Positions 1 to 8,616 are shown, counted from the first letter of the stretch. The stretch is DNA of 64,000 bases from JANXMY01 sp965246745 (GCA_965246745.1 OZ251980.1:558001-622000); one strand, 5' to 3'. The notes: generated from the sequence alone by a model not told the origin. A program made the numbers and translations.

Positions 1-718
1 TCGCGCCCGGCGGCGGCTGGCCGGCGGCCCCCGGCGGCGCGGGCAGATACGGAGCGGGCCGGCGGCGCTGGTGATTGCCGCCGGGAGCGCTTTGGCGGGG
101 CAAAGCGTGGATGCTCTTGCCAGCCCGTCGTGGCAGTTCCCGGAAGCGTCGGTTTTGTTTTGGGCCGTGCTCGGCCTGGGCCTGGCCGCGCTGCGGCGGG
201 ACGCGCCGGAGCCGGCCTCAGCCCGCCTTCCCGCGCCTCTGGGCCGGGCCGGACGCTGGGCGCTGTCGGGCGGATTGGCCGTCGCGCTTGCCGCCCAGAT
301 TTTGCCGCTCGGCCTGCTGCTGACCCCGGTAGAAGCGTACTCCGCCCCGGCGGGGTACACACTGGTTTCCCGTGACGTGACGCTTACAACGCCGCCACGC
401 GCCGACGGCACATTTACGACCGGCGCGGCGCTTCAATTCAAGGTCATCGCGAATTACAAGACCGACAAAGGTGTGGCCGTGTCCCGCGATGTCACCAAAG
501 ACCCGGACACAAGCTACGGCGGAACGCTTTACCCGGTGACAGGTCCGCAATCCGTTAGCAATTCTTCCGTCCCCGGCGGTGTTTACACGATACCGTCCCG
601 AATTTACGGCCCCAGCAGCCGGCTTGACCTTGCGGTGCGCTATACCGATTCGGGGACAGGGAAATATATTCCCACCACCATCGTCACCGCGCTTGTTGTC
701 CAAGTCCGCCCAAATTAG
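1..718 (+). CDS. C-terminal part of an O-antigen-ligase-like membrane protein (5' partial)
   Basis: The reading frame is open from base 2, so the gene probably starts outside the window; a GTG at 71 is the first start-like codon but lies inside the frame. The visible part has a hydrophobic stretch (AAGSALAGQSVDALA followed by VLFWAVLGLGLAAL), a basic and proline-rich linker, a second membrane segment (SGGLAVALAAQILPLGLLL), then about 120 polar residues ending VVQVRPN that look extracytoplasmic and rich in beta strand. The layout resembles the C-terminal end of Wzy/WaaL O-antigen ligase-polymerase proteins, where a last helix pair is followed by a periplasmic tail. Family assignment rests on this short region only and is tentative. 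Confidence 0.5.
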   Translation, partial: RARRRLAGGPRRRGQIRSGPAALVIAAGSALAGQSVDALASPSWQFPEASVLFWAVLGLGLAALRRDAPEPASARLPAPLGRAGRWALSGGLAVALAAQILPLGLLLTPVEAYSAPAGYTLVSRDVTLTTPPRADGTFTTGAALQFKVIANYKTDKGVAVSRDVTKDPDTSYGGTLYPVTGPQSVSNSSVPGGVYTIPSRIYGPSSRLDLAVRYTDSGTGKYIPTTIVTALVVQVRPN

Positions 719-812
719 TAAAAACCCGCGACAAAAAGGCGTTTTCGCGGACAAACAAGCGGGTACAAGCGGGCTATGCCGCGTCTCGTGCGGCATTAGA
801 AAAGAGACAGCA

Positions 813-1709
813 ATGTTTACACGAATTGACAAGCTGCAGCTTGATTTTCCCAAAAACACAAACCCGGACCCGGCGGCGGCGGCGGCGGTGCAGGAGCTGA
901 TGGGGGGACGCTTCGGCGAAATGTCCACCCTGAACAACTACATGCACCAATCGTTCGCCATGCGCGGACGCGGCGAGATTGTTCCCTTTTATGATCTTGT
1001 CGCCAGCATCACCGCCGAAGAATTCGGTCATGTCGAAGTGGTCTCGGCGGCCATCAGCCTGCTCCAAAACGGCGGCGAGCCGGACCATGCGGAGCCGAAA
1101 GACACGCCGCTTGAAAAACTAAACAACGGCAACGGGCTGCGCCAGCAGTTCCTCAACAACGGCAACAGCCATCTGGTCGCCGACGCCGGCGGCAAGCCCT
1201 GGCACGGGGACAATGTGTTCAACAGCGGCAACTTGGTTCTGGACCTGCTGCATAACTTTTTCCTCGAAAGCGGCGCTCGCATGGGCAAGCTGCGGGTGTA
1301 CGAAAGCACCAGCCACCCGGTCGCAAAGCGGCTGTGCGGCTACCTGCTCTGCCGGGGCGGCGTCCACCAGCTTGCGTATGCCGTCGCGCTGTCTAAAATC
1401 ACCGGGGTAGACGTTCCCAAGATGCTGCCGATCCCGGACATCCGCACCGACAAGATTCCCGAATGCCGCGAGTTTATTGAAAAGGGCCTGCATCGGTCGC
1501 TGTACCGCTTCAGCGCCGACGATTACAAGCACATTGAAGCCGTCTTCAACGGCACCCATCCCGAAGACGGACAGCCGCTGGAAGTGCGCGAAGGCACCAT
1601 TCCCGGCCATCCCCTGGCCGATCTGCCGCCCGCCCCGGCGTCGGGCATTCCGAGCTTCGACATGGGCGAGCTGAAAGAAATCACCGCCCGCTTGATGCGG
1701 GATATGTAG
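813..1709 (+). CDS. Manganese catalase
   Basis: 298-residue non-haem catalase that converts hydrogen peroxide to water and oxygen at a di-manganese centre in the cytoplasm. The N-terminus (MFTRIDKLQLDF), the segment GRFGEMSTLNNYM holding a ligand Glu at residue 36, and TAEEFGHVE holding the EExxH pair (Glu70, His73) are hallmark blocks of the family; later blocks include FFLESGARMGKLRVY and GGVHQLAYAVAL. The ATG at 813 is chosen because it begins the conserved N-terminus; the same frame stays open upstream to 579 but that part overlaps the previous gene and is not conserved in character. A strong hairpin terminator follows, so it is probably a single-gene unit for oxidative stress. Confidence 0.95.
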   Translation: MFTRIDKLQLDFPKNTNPDPAAAAAVQELMGGRFGEMSTLNNYMHQSFAMRGRGEIVPFYDLVASITAEEFGHVEVVSAAISLLQNGGEPDHAEPKDTPLEKLNNGNGLRQQFLNNGNSHLVADAGGKPWHGDNVFNSGNLVLDLLHNFFLESGARMGKLRVYESTSHPVAKRLCGYLLCRGGVHQLAYAVALSKITGVDVPKMLPIPDIRTDKIPECREFIEKGLHRSLYRFSADDYKHIEAVFNGTHPEDGQPLEVREGTIPGHPLADLPPAPASGIPSFDMGELKEITARLMRDM

Positions 1710-1723
1710 CTTTTTTCGTACTG

Positions 1724-1757
1724 GGGCCGGGCGCGAAATGCGTCCGGCCCTTTTCTT
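1724..1757 (+). terminator. Rho-independent terminator after the Mn-catalase gene
   Basis: GGGCCGG (1724-1730) pairs with CCGGCCC (1744-1750); the inner GCGC/GCG bases extend the stem, and TTTTCTT follows. It lies 15 bases after the catalase stop codon. Confidence 0.85.
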
Positions 1758-1839
1758 ATGTGTGTTTTCTTGCGCCGGGCCGCCGATTTCGGGTAACATA
1801 GCGTCACCCTCAGCCAAGACAGCTTTTAGGACACGCATT

Positions 1840-3867
1840 TTGCCCACGGACAGCAAGACTTTTTACATCACGACGCCGATCTATTATGTCAACGGCGTTC
1901 CCCATGTCGGCTCGGCGACCACCACCGTGCTCTGCGATGCCATTGCCCGGTTCCACCGGCTGCGGGGCGACACGACGTTTTTCCTGACCGGCACCGACGA
2001 GCACGGCAGCAAAGTCGCCGAAGCCGCCGCCAAAGCCGGCAAAACGCCGCAGGAGCTGGTAGACGAAAACTCGGCCAAGTTCCGGGAGTGCTGGCGGTAT
2101 CTCAACATCTCAAACGACGACTTTATCCGCACGACCGAGCCGCGCCATGTGCGCGTCGCTGAGGAAGTCTTTCGGCGGCTGCAAGCGACCGGCGACATCT
2201 TTGCCGCCAAGTATGAAGGCTGGTACTCGGTCGCCGATGAAACGTTTCTGCGTGACTCCGAGGTCCGGGACGGACGCTCGATTGAAACCGGCGCGGAAGT
2301 CAAGCGCGTCACCGAAGACAACTACTTCTTCCGCTTGTCGGCCTACGGCGACCGCCTGCGGGCGCATATTGACGCTCACCCCGAGTTTTTGCAGCCGGAC
2401 ACCCGGCGCAACGAAGTCTTGGCGTTTCTCAAAGACGGCCTGCGCGATGTGGCGATCTCGCGCACCAACACCGGCTGGGACATTCCCGTGCCCGGCCATC
2501 CCGAACAAAGCATTTATGTCTGGTTCGATGCCGTGATCAATTATCTCACGGCGACCGGCTGGCCGGACAATGCCGCGTGGGACCGGGTTTGGCCGGCCGA
2601 TGTGCATCTGGTCGGCAAAGAGATTTACACGCGGTTTCATGCGACGCTCTGGCCCGCCATGCTGATGGGCCTCGGCCTGCCGCTGCCCCGCACGGTGCTC
2701 GGCCACGGCTGGTGGCTGATCGGCGGCGAAAAAGGCTCCAAGTCCAAAGGCAACATCCCGACCCCGCAGGAAGTGGTCGCCGAGATCGTGGACAAAAGCG
2801 GCGCAGACGAGGAAGCCGCCAAAGACGCCCTGCGGTACTACCTCCTGCGCGACATTTCGTTCACGTCCGACGCCGAATTCTCGGTCGAGAACTTAATCGA
2901 GAAGCGCTACAATCCCGACTTATGCAACAAGCTCGGAAATTTGCTGAATCGAACCCTGAAAATGCTGGCGCAGTACGAAAACGCAGTTGTGCCGAGCGGC
3001 GCTGCCGCGCGGACTTCGGAAGGCGTTTTGGCGTCGCTGGCCCGCGAAACGGTGCAGGACGCGGAGCGGTTCCTGCTTGCGCTGGACCCTGCCGGCGCTT
3101 TGGCGGCGATTTGGAAGCTGATCGAGGCCGCGAACGGCGAGATTGACACGACCGCGCCGTGGAAGCGGCACAAGGCGGGCGATGCGGCAGGGGTCGCCGA
3201 CGCCCTGTATGCCGCACTGGAAACCACGCGCCTGGTGTCGGTTCTGCTGACCCCGTTTCTGCCGCACACGGCGAGCGTTATTCGCCGCCAGCTCGGCCTC
3301 GGCGACGCGCCGCTCGGCGTTTGGGACGACGAAACTCCGTGGGGCGGCCTGCCGGCGGGCACGCGCACCGAAGACGCCCAGCCGATTTTTCCGCGCGTTG
3401 ACACCAAGTTTAAGCAAAAAATCGTAGAAGCGATTAAGAAAGAACCGAAGCCAAAGATGGAAGAAATGACCCCCCCGCCCCCACCGACACTTGAACAAGT
3501 TGGGGAGCCGGAAAAGACTATGCCCGCGACGCCGCTGATCTCGATAGACGACTTCGCCAAAGTGCAGCTTCGCATCGGCGAAATCAAGACCGCCGACCGG
3601 GTGGAAGGCGCGACCAAGCTGCTGCGCCTCACGGTAGACATCGGCGAGGGGACGCCCCGGCAAATACTCGCCGGCATCGCCGAATCGTATACGCCCGAAA
3701 CCCTGCCCGGCAAAAAAATCGTCGTCGTCGCGAACCTCGCCCCCCGCAAGCTGCGCGGCTTCGAGTCTCAGGGCATGCTGATGGCCGCCACCGACGCCGA
3801 AGGCCACGCCATTCTGCTCCACCCCGCCGACCCGGACGCGGTGCTGCCCGGCGCACAGGTGCGTTAG
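1840..3867 (+). CDS. metG: Methionyl-tRNA synthetase
   Basis: 675-residue class I aminoacyl-tRNA synthetase that charges tRNA-Met. The start is taken as TTG at 1840, with AGGA about 8 bases upstream and the conserved FYITTPIYYVNGVPHVGSA immediately after it. The HIGH-type signature is HVGS (residues 22-25) and the KMSKS-type loop is KGSKS (about 298-302). An anticodon-binding helical domain follows, then a proline-rich linker (MTPPPPPTLEQVGEPEK), then a C-terminal EMAP/Trbp111-type OB-fold (about 567-675, DDFAKVQLRIGEI, GFESQGMLMAA) used for dimerisation and tRNA binding. The stop codon overlaps the stop of the convergent pilin-like gene, leaving no room for a terminator between them. Confidence 0.96.
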   Translation: MPTDSKTFYITTPIYYVNGVPHVGSATTTVLCDAIARFHRLRGDTTFFLTGTDEHGSKVAEAAAKAGKTPQELVDENSAKFRECWRYLNISNDDFIRTTEPRHVRVAEEVFRRLQATGDIFAAKYEGWYSVADETFLRDSEVRDGRSIETGAEVKRVTEDNYFFRLSAYGDRLRAHIDAHPEFLQPDTRRNEVLAFLKDGLRDVAISRTNTGWDIPVPGHPEQSIYVWFDAVINYLTATGWPDNAAWDRVWPADVHLVGKEIYTRFHATLWPAMLMGLGLPLPRTVLGHGWWLIGGEKGSKSKGNIPTPQEVVAEIVDKSGADEEAAKDALRYYLLRDISFTSDAEFSVENLIEKRYNPDLCNKLGNLLNRTLKMLAQYENAVVPSGAAARTSEGVLASLARETVQDAERFLLALDPAGALAAIWKLIEAANGEIDTTAPWKRHKAGDAAGVADALYAALETTRLVSVLLTPFLPHTASVIRRQLGLGDAPLGVWDDETPWGGLPAGTRTEDAQPIFPRVDTKFKQKIVEAIKKEPKPKMEEMTPPPPPTLEQVGEPEKTMPATPLISIDDFAKVQLRIGEIKTADRVEGATKLLRLTVDIGEGTPRQILAGIAESYTPETLPGKKIVVVANLAPRKLRGFESQGMLMAATDAEGHAILLHPADPDAVLPGAQVR

Positions 3868-4550
3868 AAGATAGTTTGGGGATTGGGGCTGACAAAGAAG
3901 GCGTCAGCCCATTGGAGTGTAGAAAGCCGCTTGACATGGCCATCGGCGAACAGGGACATATGAGCGTATTCTGCGGCTTCGCCGTTTCCATGCCAGCTTC
4001 CATTCAGGTCGGCAAGAATGACGAACTCGGACGGCCCAATCTCGGTAAGTGTGTAAGCGCTTGCTCCAACAATCTTGTGCTGCAATGCAAAGGCCGTGTT
4101 GTATTTGTAGGACGTTCCAAAGGCTTGGTAAGCGGAGGGGTGCGCGGGAAAGACGGTCGCGGAGACGGTGATAGGATCGCCCCATTCGGCCAGTTTGTCG
4201 CTTCCGCTGTCCGACGGACAGTGCCAGACTGCCGGAGTGTGCAGGTAGGGCGCAAGGATGTCATGCAGATAAGGCATCGCCTGAACATCGCTTAAGGCTT
4301 GGGGGTCAAGCGCCCAGTAATCAGCGGTCTTGTCCAGCGGGTCCGCGCCGTAGGGATAGAGGTCGTCGCTGTCTTGAGCATAGAGGGTGATTGCTATCCC
4401 GATTTGCCGCTGGTTTGAGGCGCAGGAAGTTTGCCGGGCGCGTTCCCGCACGGAAGCGAATACCGGAAACAGCACTGCCGCCAGCACTGCGATTGTGCCG
4501 ATGACGACAAGAAGCTCAATGAGCGTAAATGCTGTGTCGCGGCGGCTCAT
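3864..4550 (-). CDS. Type IV pilin-like protein with prepilin N-terminus (DUF1559-like)
   Basis: 228 residues. It begins MSRRDTAFTLIELLVVIGTIAVLAAVLFPVF, a type III signal: a short basic leader, a cleavage site before FTLIEL, and a hydrophobic helix. The start of the mature part (RERARQTSCASNQRQIGIA) and the C-terminal block FADGHVKRL (xxDGH) match the DUF1559-type pseudopilins that are expanded in Planctomycetota, Verrucomicrobiota and Armatimonadota. It would be processed by a prepilin peptidase and retained in the envelope. Its ATG overlaps the stop of the HEAT-like gene by 4 bases (ATGA), so the two are translationally coupled. Its own function is unknown. Confidence 0.85.
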   Translation of the reverse strand: MSRRDTAFTLIELLVVIGTIAVLAAVLFPVFASVRERARQTSCASNQRQIGIAITLYAQDSDDLYPYGADPLDKTADYWALDPQALSDVQAMPYLHDILAPYLHTPAVWHCPSDSGSDKLAEWGDPITVSATVFPAHPSAYQAFGTSYKYNTAFALQHKIVGASAYTLTEIGPSEFVILADLNGSWHGNGEAAEYAHMSLFADGHVKRLSTLQWADAFFVSPNPQTIF

Positions 4551-5131
4551 GCTTTGTATCCCAATTTCTTCAGTGCTGATTTGGCATAGTATCTCACCAT
4601 CGGATTGGGATCATCCAACAACGGCATTATTTGCGGCACTGCTTGACGAATATCAAATTGGGCGAGCAAATCGCAAGCATCCGTTTTGTGCATTTGAGTA
4701 AGAGTGATTCCTGAACTGACGGTCCCATCCCGGATCGCAAGGACAGGCACCAGTTTTTGGTAAAGCAGTACTTTCTGAGATTGCGGCAGAGGTCGCCTAA
4801 GGTATGCCATTGATATGTTCGCTGTTAGATCGCTGACAGTAGCTTCCCCGCTCGCATTGGGCTTAACTGCTTCATCCAGGAGAAACGCTAATTGGTCGTT
4901 CGTCACTGATTTGTTCGTCTGGACCTGGTTTGAAATTAGTCGGAGCCGTACCTTTTCGGGGGCTGGAGTTTTATCCTGTTTATCTGCCTTCCGCACCATA
5001 GCGTCGACACTCGCACGTTCTTGTTGCTGTCGCGCTTGCTGTTGGGAGTGACGCTGCACAAAAGAGATAAGCAGTCCACAAAGCGCAAGTGCGTTGATTA
5101 TAAGGAGGATGCGTAAAATGGGGCTTTTCAT
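4547..5131 (-). CDS. Membrane-anchored protein with a C-terminal HEAT-like repeat
   Basis: 194 residues. An N-terminal transmembrane or uncleaved signal segment (ILRILLIINALALCGLLISFV) is followed by a Gln-rich charged stretch (RHSQQQARQQQER) and a helical soluble part. The last 30 residues (AVPQIMPLLDDPNPMVRYYAKSALKKLG) have the form of a HEAT repeat. It is coupled by a 4-base overlap to the downstream pilin-like gene and lies in the same direction as the DUF1573 gene, so a role in an envelope or secretion-linked module is possible. No specific family is recognised. Confidence 0.65.
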   Translation of the reverse strand: MKSPILRILLIINALALCGLLISFVQRHSQQQARQQQERASVDAMVRKADKQDKTPAPEKVRLRLISNQVQTNKSVTNDQLAFLLDEAVKPNASGEATVSDLTANISMAYLRRPLPQSQKVLLYQKLVPVLAIRDGTVSSGITLTQMHKTDACDLLAQFDIRQAVPQIMPLLDDPNPMVRYYAKSALKKLGYKA

Positions 5132-5222
5132 TGTTGATTTAGGGAAATAAAGGTTAATTTCAGAAGAGAAAGTGTGGCATTCCCCGAAGAGAATGCCACT
5201 TGTTCAACGATCGAGATGTCTT

Positions 5223-5519
5223 CTACCCCGCAACTTCATCTTTGGCGCCTTGTATACCTCCTCTTGCACATGCAGAGCCAGCGGCGCCGCCGCCATATTT
5301 ACCGCGACATCCTTCTGTAATGGCCGCAGAGATGGTCGCAACAGATGCTCCATGAGACTGATAATACCAACCAATGCTATACCCGTAGCTATAGCCGGGG
5401 GGCAAATCGGGTTTTTGGGAGGTCGCGAGCACGGCGGCTTGAGCGCCGAGCATGACGCTGAGAAGGGCGATAGCCACAAAGCGCGGCTGTTTTCGTTGTT
5501 TCGTGAATTGCTTTGTCAA
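5223..5519 (-). CDS. Small secreted glycine-rich protein
   Basis: 98 residues from a TTG at 5519, preceded by purine-rich AAGAAAGAGAAA; the longer frame to 5624 would overlap the upstream gene. The N-terminus (basic KQFTKQRKQPRF, then VAIALLSVMLGAQAAVLA) is a typical signal peptide. The mature part is short, with PPGYSYGYSIGWYYQ and a glycine/alanine-rich tail (GCRGKYGGGAAGSACARGG) containing two cysteines. Composition and size recall small exported peptides such as bacteriocin-like precursors, but there is no double-glycine leader and no transporter nearby, so this is only a description. Confidence 0.5.
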   Translation of the reverse strand: MTKQFTKQRKQPRFVAIALLSVMLGAQAAVLATSQKPDLPPGYSYGYSIGWYYQSHGASVATISAAITEGCRGKYGGGAAGSACARGGIQGAKDEVAG

Positions 5520-5544
5520 GGAAGTTTCTCTTTCTTGTAAAGTG

Positions 5545-6576
5545 TTAACGTGAACTTTGAGCAGGCGGTTGGACCGAACAAACGTCTGCGCTGGTTTCGA
5601 CGACGGCATAAATAGGAACGGCAATGTTGGGTTCGGCCTGATTGCGTGTCGCGAGTACCACGGATGAGTGCAGCAATCCTCCTTTCGGTGATCCCTTGAG
5701 GGTCAAATCCACTCTCCCCGGCCCCACCGGCTGAAGGTGAGCCTTCCAGCCGGGCGGCAGGGAGACAATATGCAAGCGGCTGGCATGGGGACCGCTGAGT
5801 TGAACTTTTTGCGCTAAAGCCGCGCCGAGTGCCACAGAACCGAAGTTGACAGCCGCCGGAACGCTCCGGTAGCGGCTGCTCGTTGTCCATCCGACAGGAA
5901 TGGTTAGAGTCGGCACAAGAGAATCATTCAGATTAAGCGTCACTTCTTCGCGCTGCGCTCCTGCTAAACCCGGCCCGTTCTGCCAGGTGGTTACGCGCAC
6001 GGCAGAAGCAGAAAGAGGAGAAATTTTCGTGCGAAGAACAGCCGGAGAAACGATGCCGGCAACACGGAGAGGCTTGCCGTCAAGACGGGTCAAAGTAAGC
6101 GAACCTGCGGCAGAGGGCTTGCCGGTTAGAACAAGTGAAGTTTGAGAGAGTGCAATTTCGCGGGTTATATTTCCGGTAATCAGAATTGAAACACTTTCGG
6201 TTCTCTGGCCTGCGAAGGAAATCACAACGTCTTCCTGAACCGAGCCATTTCTGCTCAGAGCGTTGAAATGCACGGTCAGCGGCGCGTCGCCGTGCGGCGG
6301 AATGAAGTCGGGGGCCTGCGCTGTGGTACAGCCGCAGGAAGGCACGACGTTCTTTATCTGAATTGGAAAATCGTTTGGGTTGGAAAGATGGATAACACGG
6401 TCAACCGAGGCATACTGCCCCAAGTGGCCGAGATCAATAGTTGAGGGTGAAACGCTTACGCCGAGAGGATCGGCAACACGGGAGGTATAATGATGCACAG
6501 CGGCGAACCCTATGCTGGCACCGCAAAGAGCAATGCCTGCCGACAGAAAGCCGCTCGCTAAAGATGAAGTTGCCAT
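5545..6576 (-). CDS. DUF1573 (ASH-like) domain exported protein
   Basis: 343 residues. An N-terminal hydrophobic segment (LASGFLSAGIALCGASIGFAAV) precedes a DUF1573 domain: IDLGHLGQYASVDRVIHLSNPNDFPIQIKNVVPSCGCTT. The SCGCTT block with paired cysteines is the family hallmark. Further Ig-like beta-sandwich segments follow (SLVLTGKPSAAGSLTLTR, VNFGSVALGAALAQKVQLSG). Such proteins are exported and common in Planctomycetes and Bacteroidetes; the biochemical role is not established. Translation begins just after a block of 16-bp tandem repeats whose last unit supplies AAGGG as ribosome binding site. It is the first gene of the minus-strand group ending with the pilin-like gene. Confidence 0.75.
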   Translation of the reverse strand: MATSSLASGFLSAGIALCGASIGFAAVHHYTSRVADPLGVSVSPSTIDLGHLGQYASVDRVIHLSNPNDFPIQIKNVVPSCGCTTAQAPDFIPPHGDAPLTVHFNALSRNGSVQEDVVISFAGQRTESVSILITGNITREIALSQTSLVLTGKPSAAGSLTLTRLDGKPLRVAGIVSPAVLRTKISPLSASAVRVTTWQNGPGLAGAQREEVTLNLNDSLVPTLTIPVGWTTSSRYRSVPAAVNFGSVALGAALAQKVQLSGPHASRLHIVSLPPGWKAHLQPVGPGRVDLTLKGSPKGGLLHSSVVLATRNQAEPNIAVPIYAVVETSADVCSVQPPAQSSR

Positions 6577-6584
6577 TGTTGTAC

Positions 6585-6680
6585 GCCCTTATCAGACACT
6601 GCCCTTATCAGACACTGCCCTTATCAGACACTGCCCTTATCAGACACTGCCCTTATCAGACACTGCCCTTATCAGAACCG
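6585..6680. repeat. 16-bp tandem repeat (five perfect units plus a partial one)
   Basis: The unit gcccttatcagacact occurs five times head to tail (6585-6664) and is followed by a 12-base partial copy. On the minus strand each unit contains GATAAGGG, and the unit nearest the DUF1573 ATG (6576) puts AAGGG at Shine-Dalgarno distance. Copy number would change the 5' UTR length and the number of SD-like sites. There are no spacers, so it is not a CRISPR array. Confidence 0.95.
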
Positions 6681-6771
6681 CAAACAATCGCACTTCAATG
6701 TGCAACGAAACCATTGTAACAGACAAACTCTAAATCGTCAACGTTTTTTAAAAAATAGTTTAGGAATTATT

Positions 6772-7416
6772 TTGACCCAAGTTCTGCTGGCGCGGCATGG
6801 CGAGACCGAATGGAATAAAATTGGGCGGGTGCAGGGGTGGACCGATATTCCCCTCAGCGCGGTCGGGGAAGCGCAGGCGGAGGCGCTCGCGCGGCGGCTG
6901 GGCAGCACGCGCCTGGACGCTGTGTATTCCAGCGATTTGAGCCGGGCGGCGCAGACCGCCGAAGCGGCGGCGAAGACGCATGGGCTGGTCGTACAAACGC
7001 TGCCGGGCCTGCGCGAAAAGGGCTACGGGGACTGGGAAGGCTTGACCGGAGCGGAGCTTGAGCGCGACTACCCGGAGCTGTGGCATCGGTATCATGCCTT
7101 GAAAGACTTGGACGCGGTGGTGCCGGGCGGCGAAACCTGGCCTGAAGTGCGGGAGCGCCTGGCGGCGGCGCTGGGAATTATCCTTGCGGCGCATCCCGGC
7201 GCGGACGAAACCGTGCTGGTGGTCGGGCATGGGGCGTCGGCCCGCATGCTGGTTTTGGAGGCCCTGAATGCCCCCCTCTCGACCTTGCTGCGCTTGACCC
7301 TCGATAATGCCTCGCTGACACGCCTGGATTTCGCGTCGGCGACCGACAGCCGGGTGGTATTTCTCAACGACACCGGGCATATCGCCGGCGCGACGGTAGA
7401 GGGAGCGCCCGCGTGA
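6772..7416 (+). CDS. Histidine phosphatase family protein (phosphoglycerate mutase-like)
   Basis: 214 residues from TTG at 6772, with TAGGAA about 6 bases upstream; the start places the catalytic block at its usual N-terminal position (TQVLLARHGETEWN, phosphohistidine His9). The rest of the site is visible as SSDLSRAAQTAE, REKGYGDWEG and the second catalytic His in VVGHGAS (about residue 154). The family includes cofactor-dependent phosphoglycerate mutases, alpha-ribazole phosphatases and broad sugar or nucleotide phosphatases; the substrate cannot be decided here. It overlaps the next gene by 4 bases (GTGA), so the two are probably co-translated and could act in related sugar-phosphate metabolism. 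Confidence 0.9.
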   Translation: MTQVLLARHGETEWNKIGRVQGWTDIPLSAVGEAQAEALARRLGSTRLDAVYSSDLSRAAQTAEAAAKTHGLVVQTLPGLREKGYGDWEGLTGAELERDYPELWHRYHALKDLDAVVPGGETWPEVRERLAAALGIILAAHPGADETVLVVGHGASARMLVLEALNAPLSTLLRLTLDNASLTRLDFASATDSRVVFLNDTGHIAGATVEGAPA

Positions 7417-8366
7417 GCGAGCTGGTGCTGGGCCTCGACGGCGGCGGGACGCAGACCCGCGCCCTGGCGGCGGACCTCGCGGGGAACATCGCGGGGGCCG
7501 GGCAGGCCGGGCCGTGCAGCTTGTCCGCGCTTTCCGCGCCGGAAGCGCTGACCGCCGCCCTGGCTGCTGCCGACGCGGCGCTTCAGGAAGCGGGCATGAC
7601 CCGCGCCGACGTTGTTTCGCTTTGCGCCGGGGTCGCCGGGTATTCGCTTGCCGACCGCCGCCGGCAGTTCCGCGACGGCCTGCGGGCGGCGTTTCCACAA
7701 GCCGCCGTCGCCGTCGAGCCGGACTACATCGCTGCACTGACCGGAGCAACAAACGGCCGGCCCGGCGTGATTGTCATCGCCGGCACCGGGTCCGCGGCCT
7801 GCGGCGAGAATGCGGCGGGGGAAACCCATCGCACCGGCGCTTACGGCTTGCTGATTGACGACGGCGGCAGCGGCTACGGGGTCGGGCGGGCGGCGCTGGC
7901 GGCGGTTCTTGCGGCGGCAGACGGCACGGGGCCGGAAACGACGCTGTCGGAGCGTATTTTGGCGCAGCTTCAGCTTTCCGCCGTGGCCGAGGTCGTCCCC
8001 GGCGTGTACGGCGGCACCGTCGGGCGGGTCGAGATCGCTGCGCTGTCGCGGACAGTCGCCGAGGCGGCGGCAGACGGCGACCCGGCGGCCCGCACCCTTT
8101 TGATGGGGGCGGGGGGAGCGCTGGCCCGGCTGGCGCACGGCGTGACCCGGCGGTTGTTTGCGGACGCCGACGCGCCGTTTCCGGTGGTGCCGGTCGGCGG
8201 GCTGTGGGGCGCGGGCGACGCCCTCACCGATGTCTTCGCCCGCTCCCTGCGCCGCTTTGCGCCCTGGGCCATGATTTCCGCGCCGGCGGGGTCCCCGGCG
8301 GAGGGGGCGGTCCGGCGGGCGCGGGCGGGCTTGGGCGGGCCGCAAAAAAATTCTTCGCCCCCTTGA
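7413..8366 (+). CDS. BadF/BadG/BcrA/BcrD-type ATPase, probable N-acetylglucosamine kinase
   Basis: 317 residues, GTG start overlapping the previous stop. The ASKHA ATPase fold is shown by the phosphate-1 loop LGLDGGGTQTRALAAD at the N-terminus, a phosphate-2 type segment VIVIAGTGSAACGEN, and DDGGSGYGVGRAAL; these are characteristic of the eukaryotic-type GlcNAc kinases in the BadF family. It would phosphorylate an amino sugar, perhaps from cell-wall recycling, in the cytoplasm. Its stop codon lies within the -35 box of the tRNA-Asp promoter. Confidence 0.85.
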   Translation: MSELVLGLDGGGTQTRALAADLAGNIAGAGQAGPCSLSALSAPEALTAALAAADAALQEAGMTRADVVSLCAGVAGYSLADRRRQFRDGLRAAFPQAAVAVEPDYIAALTGATNGRPGVIVIAGTGSAACGENAAGETHRTGAYGLLIDDGGSGYGVGRAALAAVLAAADGTGPETTLSERILAQLQLSAVAEVVPGVYGGTVGRVEIAALSRTVAEAAADGDPAARTLLMGAGGALARLAHGVTRRLFADADAPFPVVPVGGLWGAGDALTDVFARSLRRFAPWAMISAPAGSPAEGAVRRARAGLGGPQKNSSPP

Positions 8367-8391
8367 CAACGGGTTCGGCGGCAGGTATAAT
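8363..8391 (+). promoter_or_regulatory. Consensus sigma-70 promoter for tRNA-Asp
   Basis: TTGACA (8363-8368), 17-base spacer, TATAAT (8386-8391): both boxes match the consensus exactly. The TGA inside the -35 box is the stop codon of the upstream gene. Confidence 0.92.
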
Positions 8392-8437
8392 CACTCTCAC
8401 AAACGCGCACTTCCGATTTCGTCTGAAATCTGTTTTT

Positions 8438-8511
8438 GGGGGTGTAGCTCAATTGGTTAGAGCGCTGCCCTGTCACGGCAGAGGCCGCGAGTTCAAGTCT
8501 CGTCATCCCCG
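8438..8511 (+). tRNA. tRNA-Asp (GTC)
   Basis: A 74-base cloverleaf: acceptor GGGGGTG pairs with CATCCCC, D-stem GCTC/GAGC, anticodon stem CTGCC/GGCAG with loop CTGTCAC giving anticodon GTC, T-stem GCGAG/CTCGT with loop TTCAAGT, discriminator G. The CCA end is not encoded. Confidence 0.97.
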
Positions 8512-8558
8512 CTTTCGCTTGTTGGAATGCGCGTTTGTGCAAGTGATTACAGCGCCCA

Positions 8559-8595
8559 AAGCCCTGCCCTGCCGCCCCGCAGGGCGGGGCTTTTG
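8559..8595 (+). terminator. Terminator after tRNA-Asp
   Basis: AAGCCCTGCCCTGC (8559-8572) pairs with GCAGGGCGGGGCTT (8579-8592) with one G-U pair, and a short T run follows. Confidence 0.85.
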
Positions 8596-8616
8596 CGTTG
8601 AAAAGAGTCCGCCCCG

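Noticed and set aside
3471..3500. Further family A element in metG (poly-proline stretch)
   Set aside because: The C-rich run lacks the AATAATGGGGG arm and any inverted partner; linkers rich in Pro are common before the C-terminal domain.
2920..3822. 300-residue minus-strand open frame
   Set aside because: Antisense shadow of metG caused by high GC content.
6585..6680. Possible CRISPR array
   Set aside because: The 16-bp units are directly joined with no spacers, and no cas gene is in the window.
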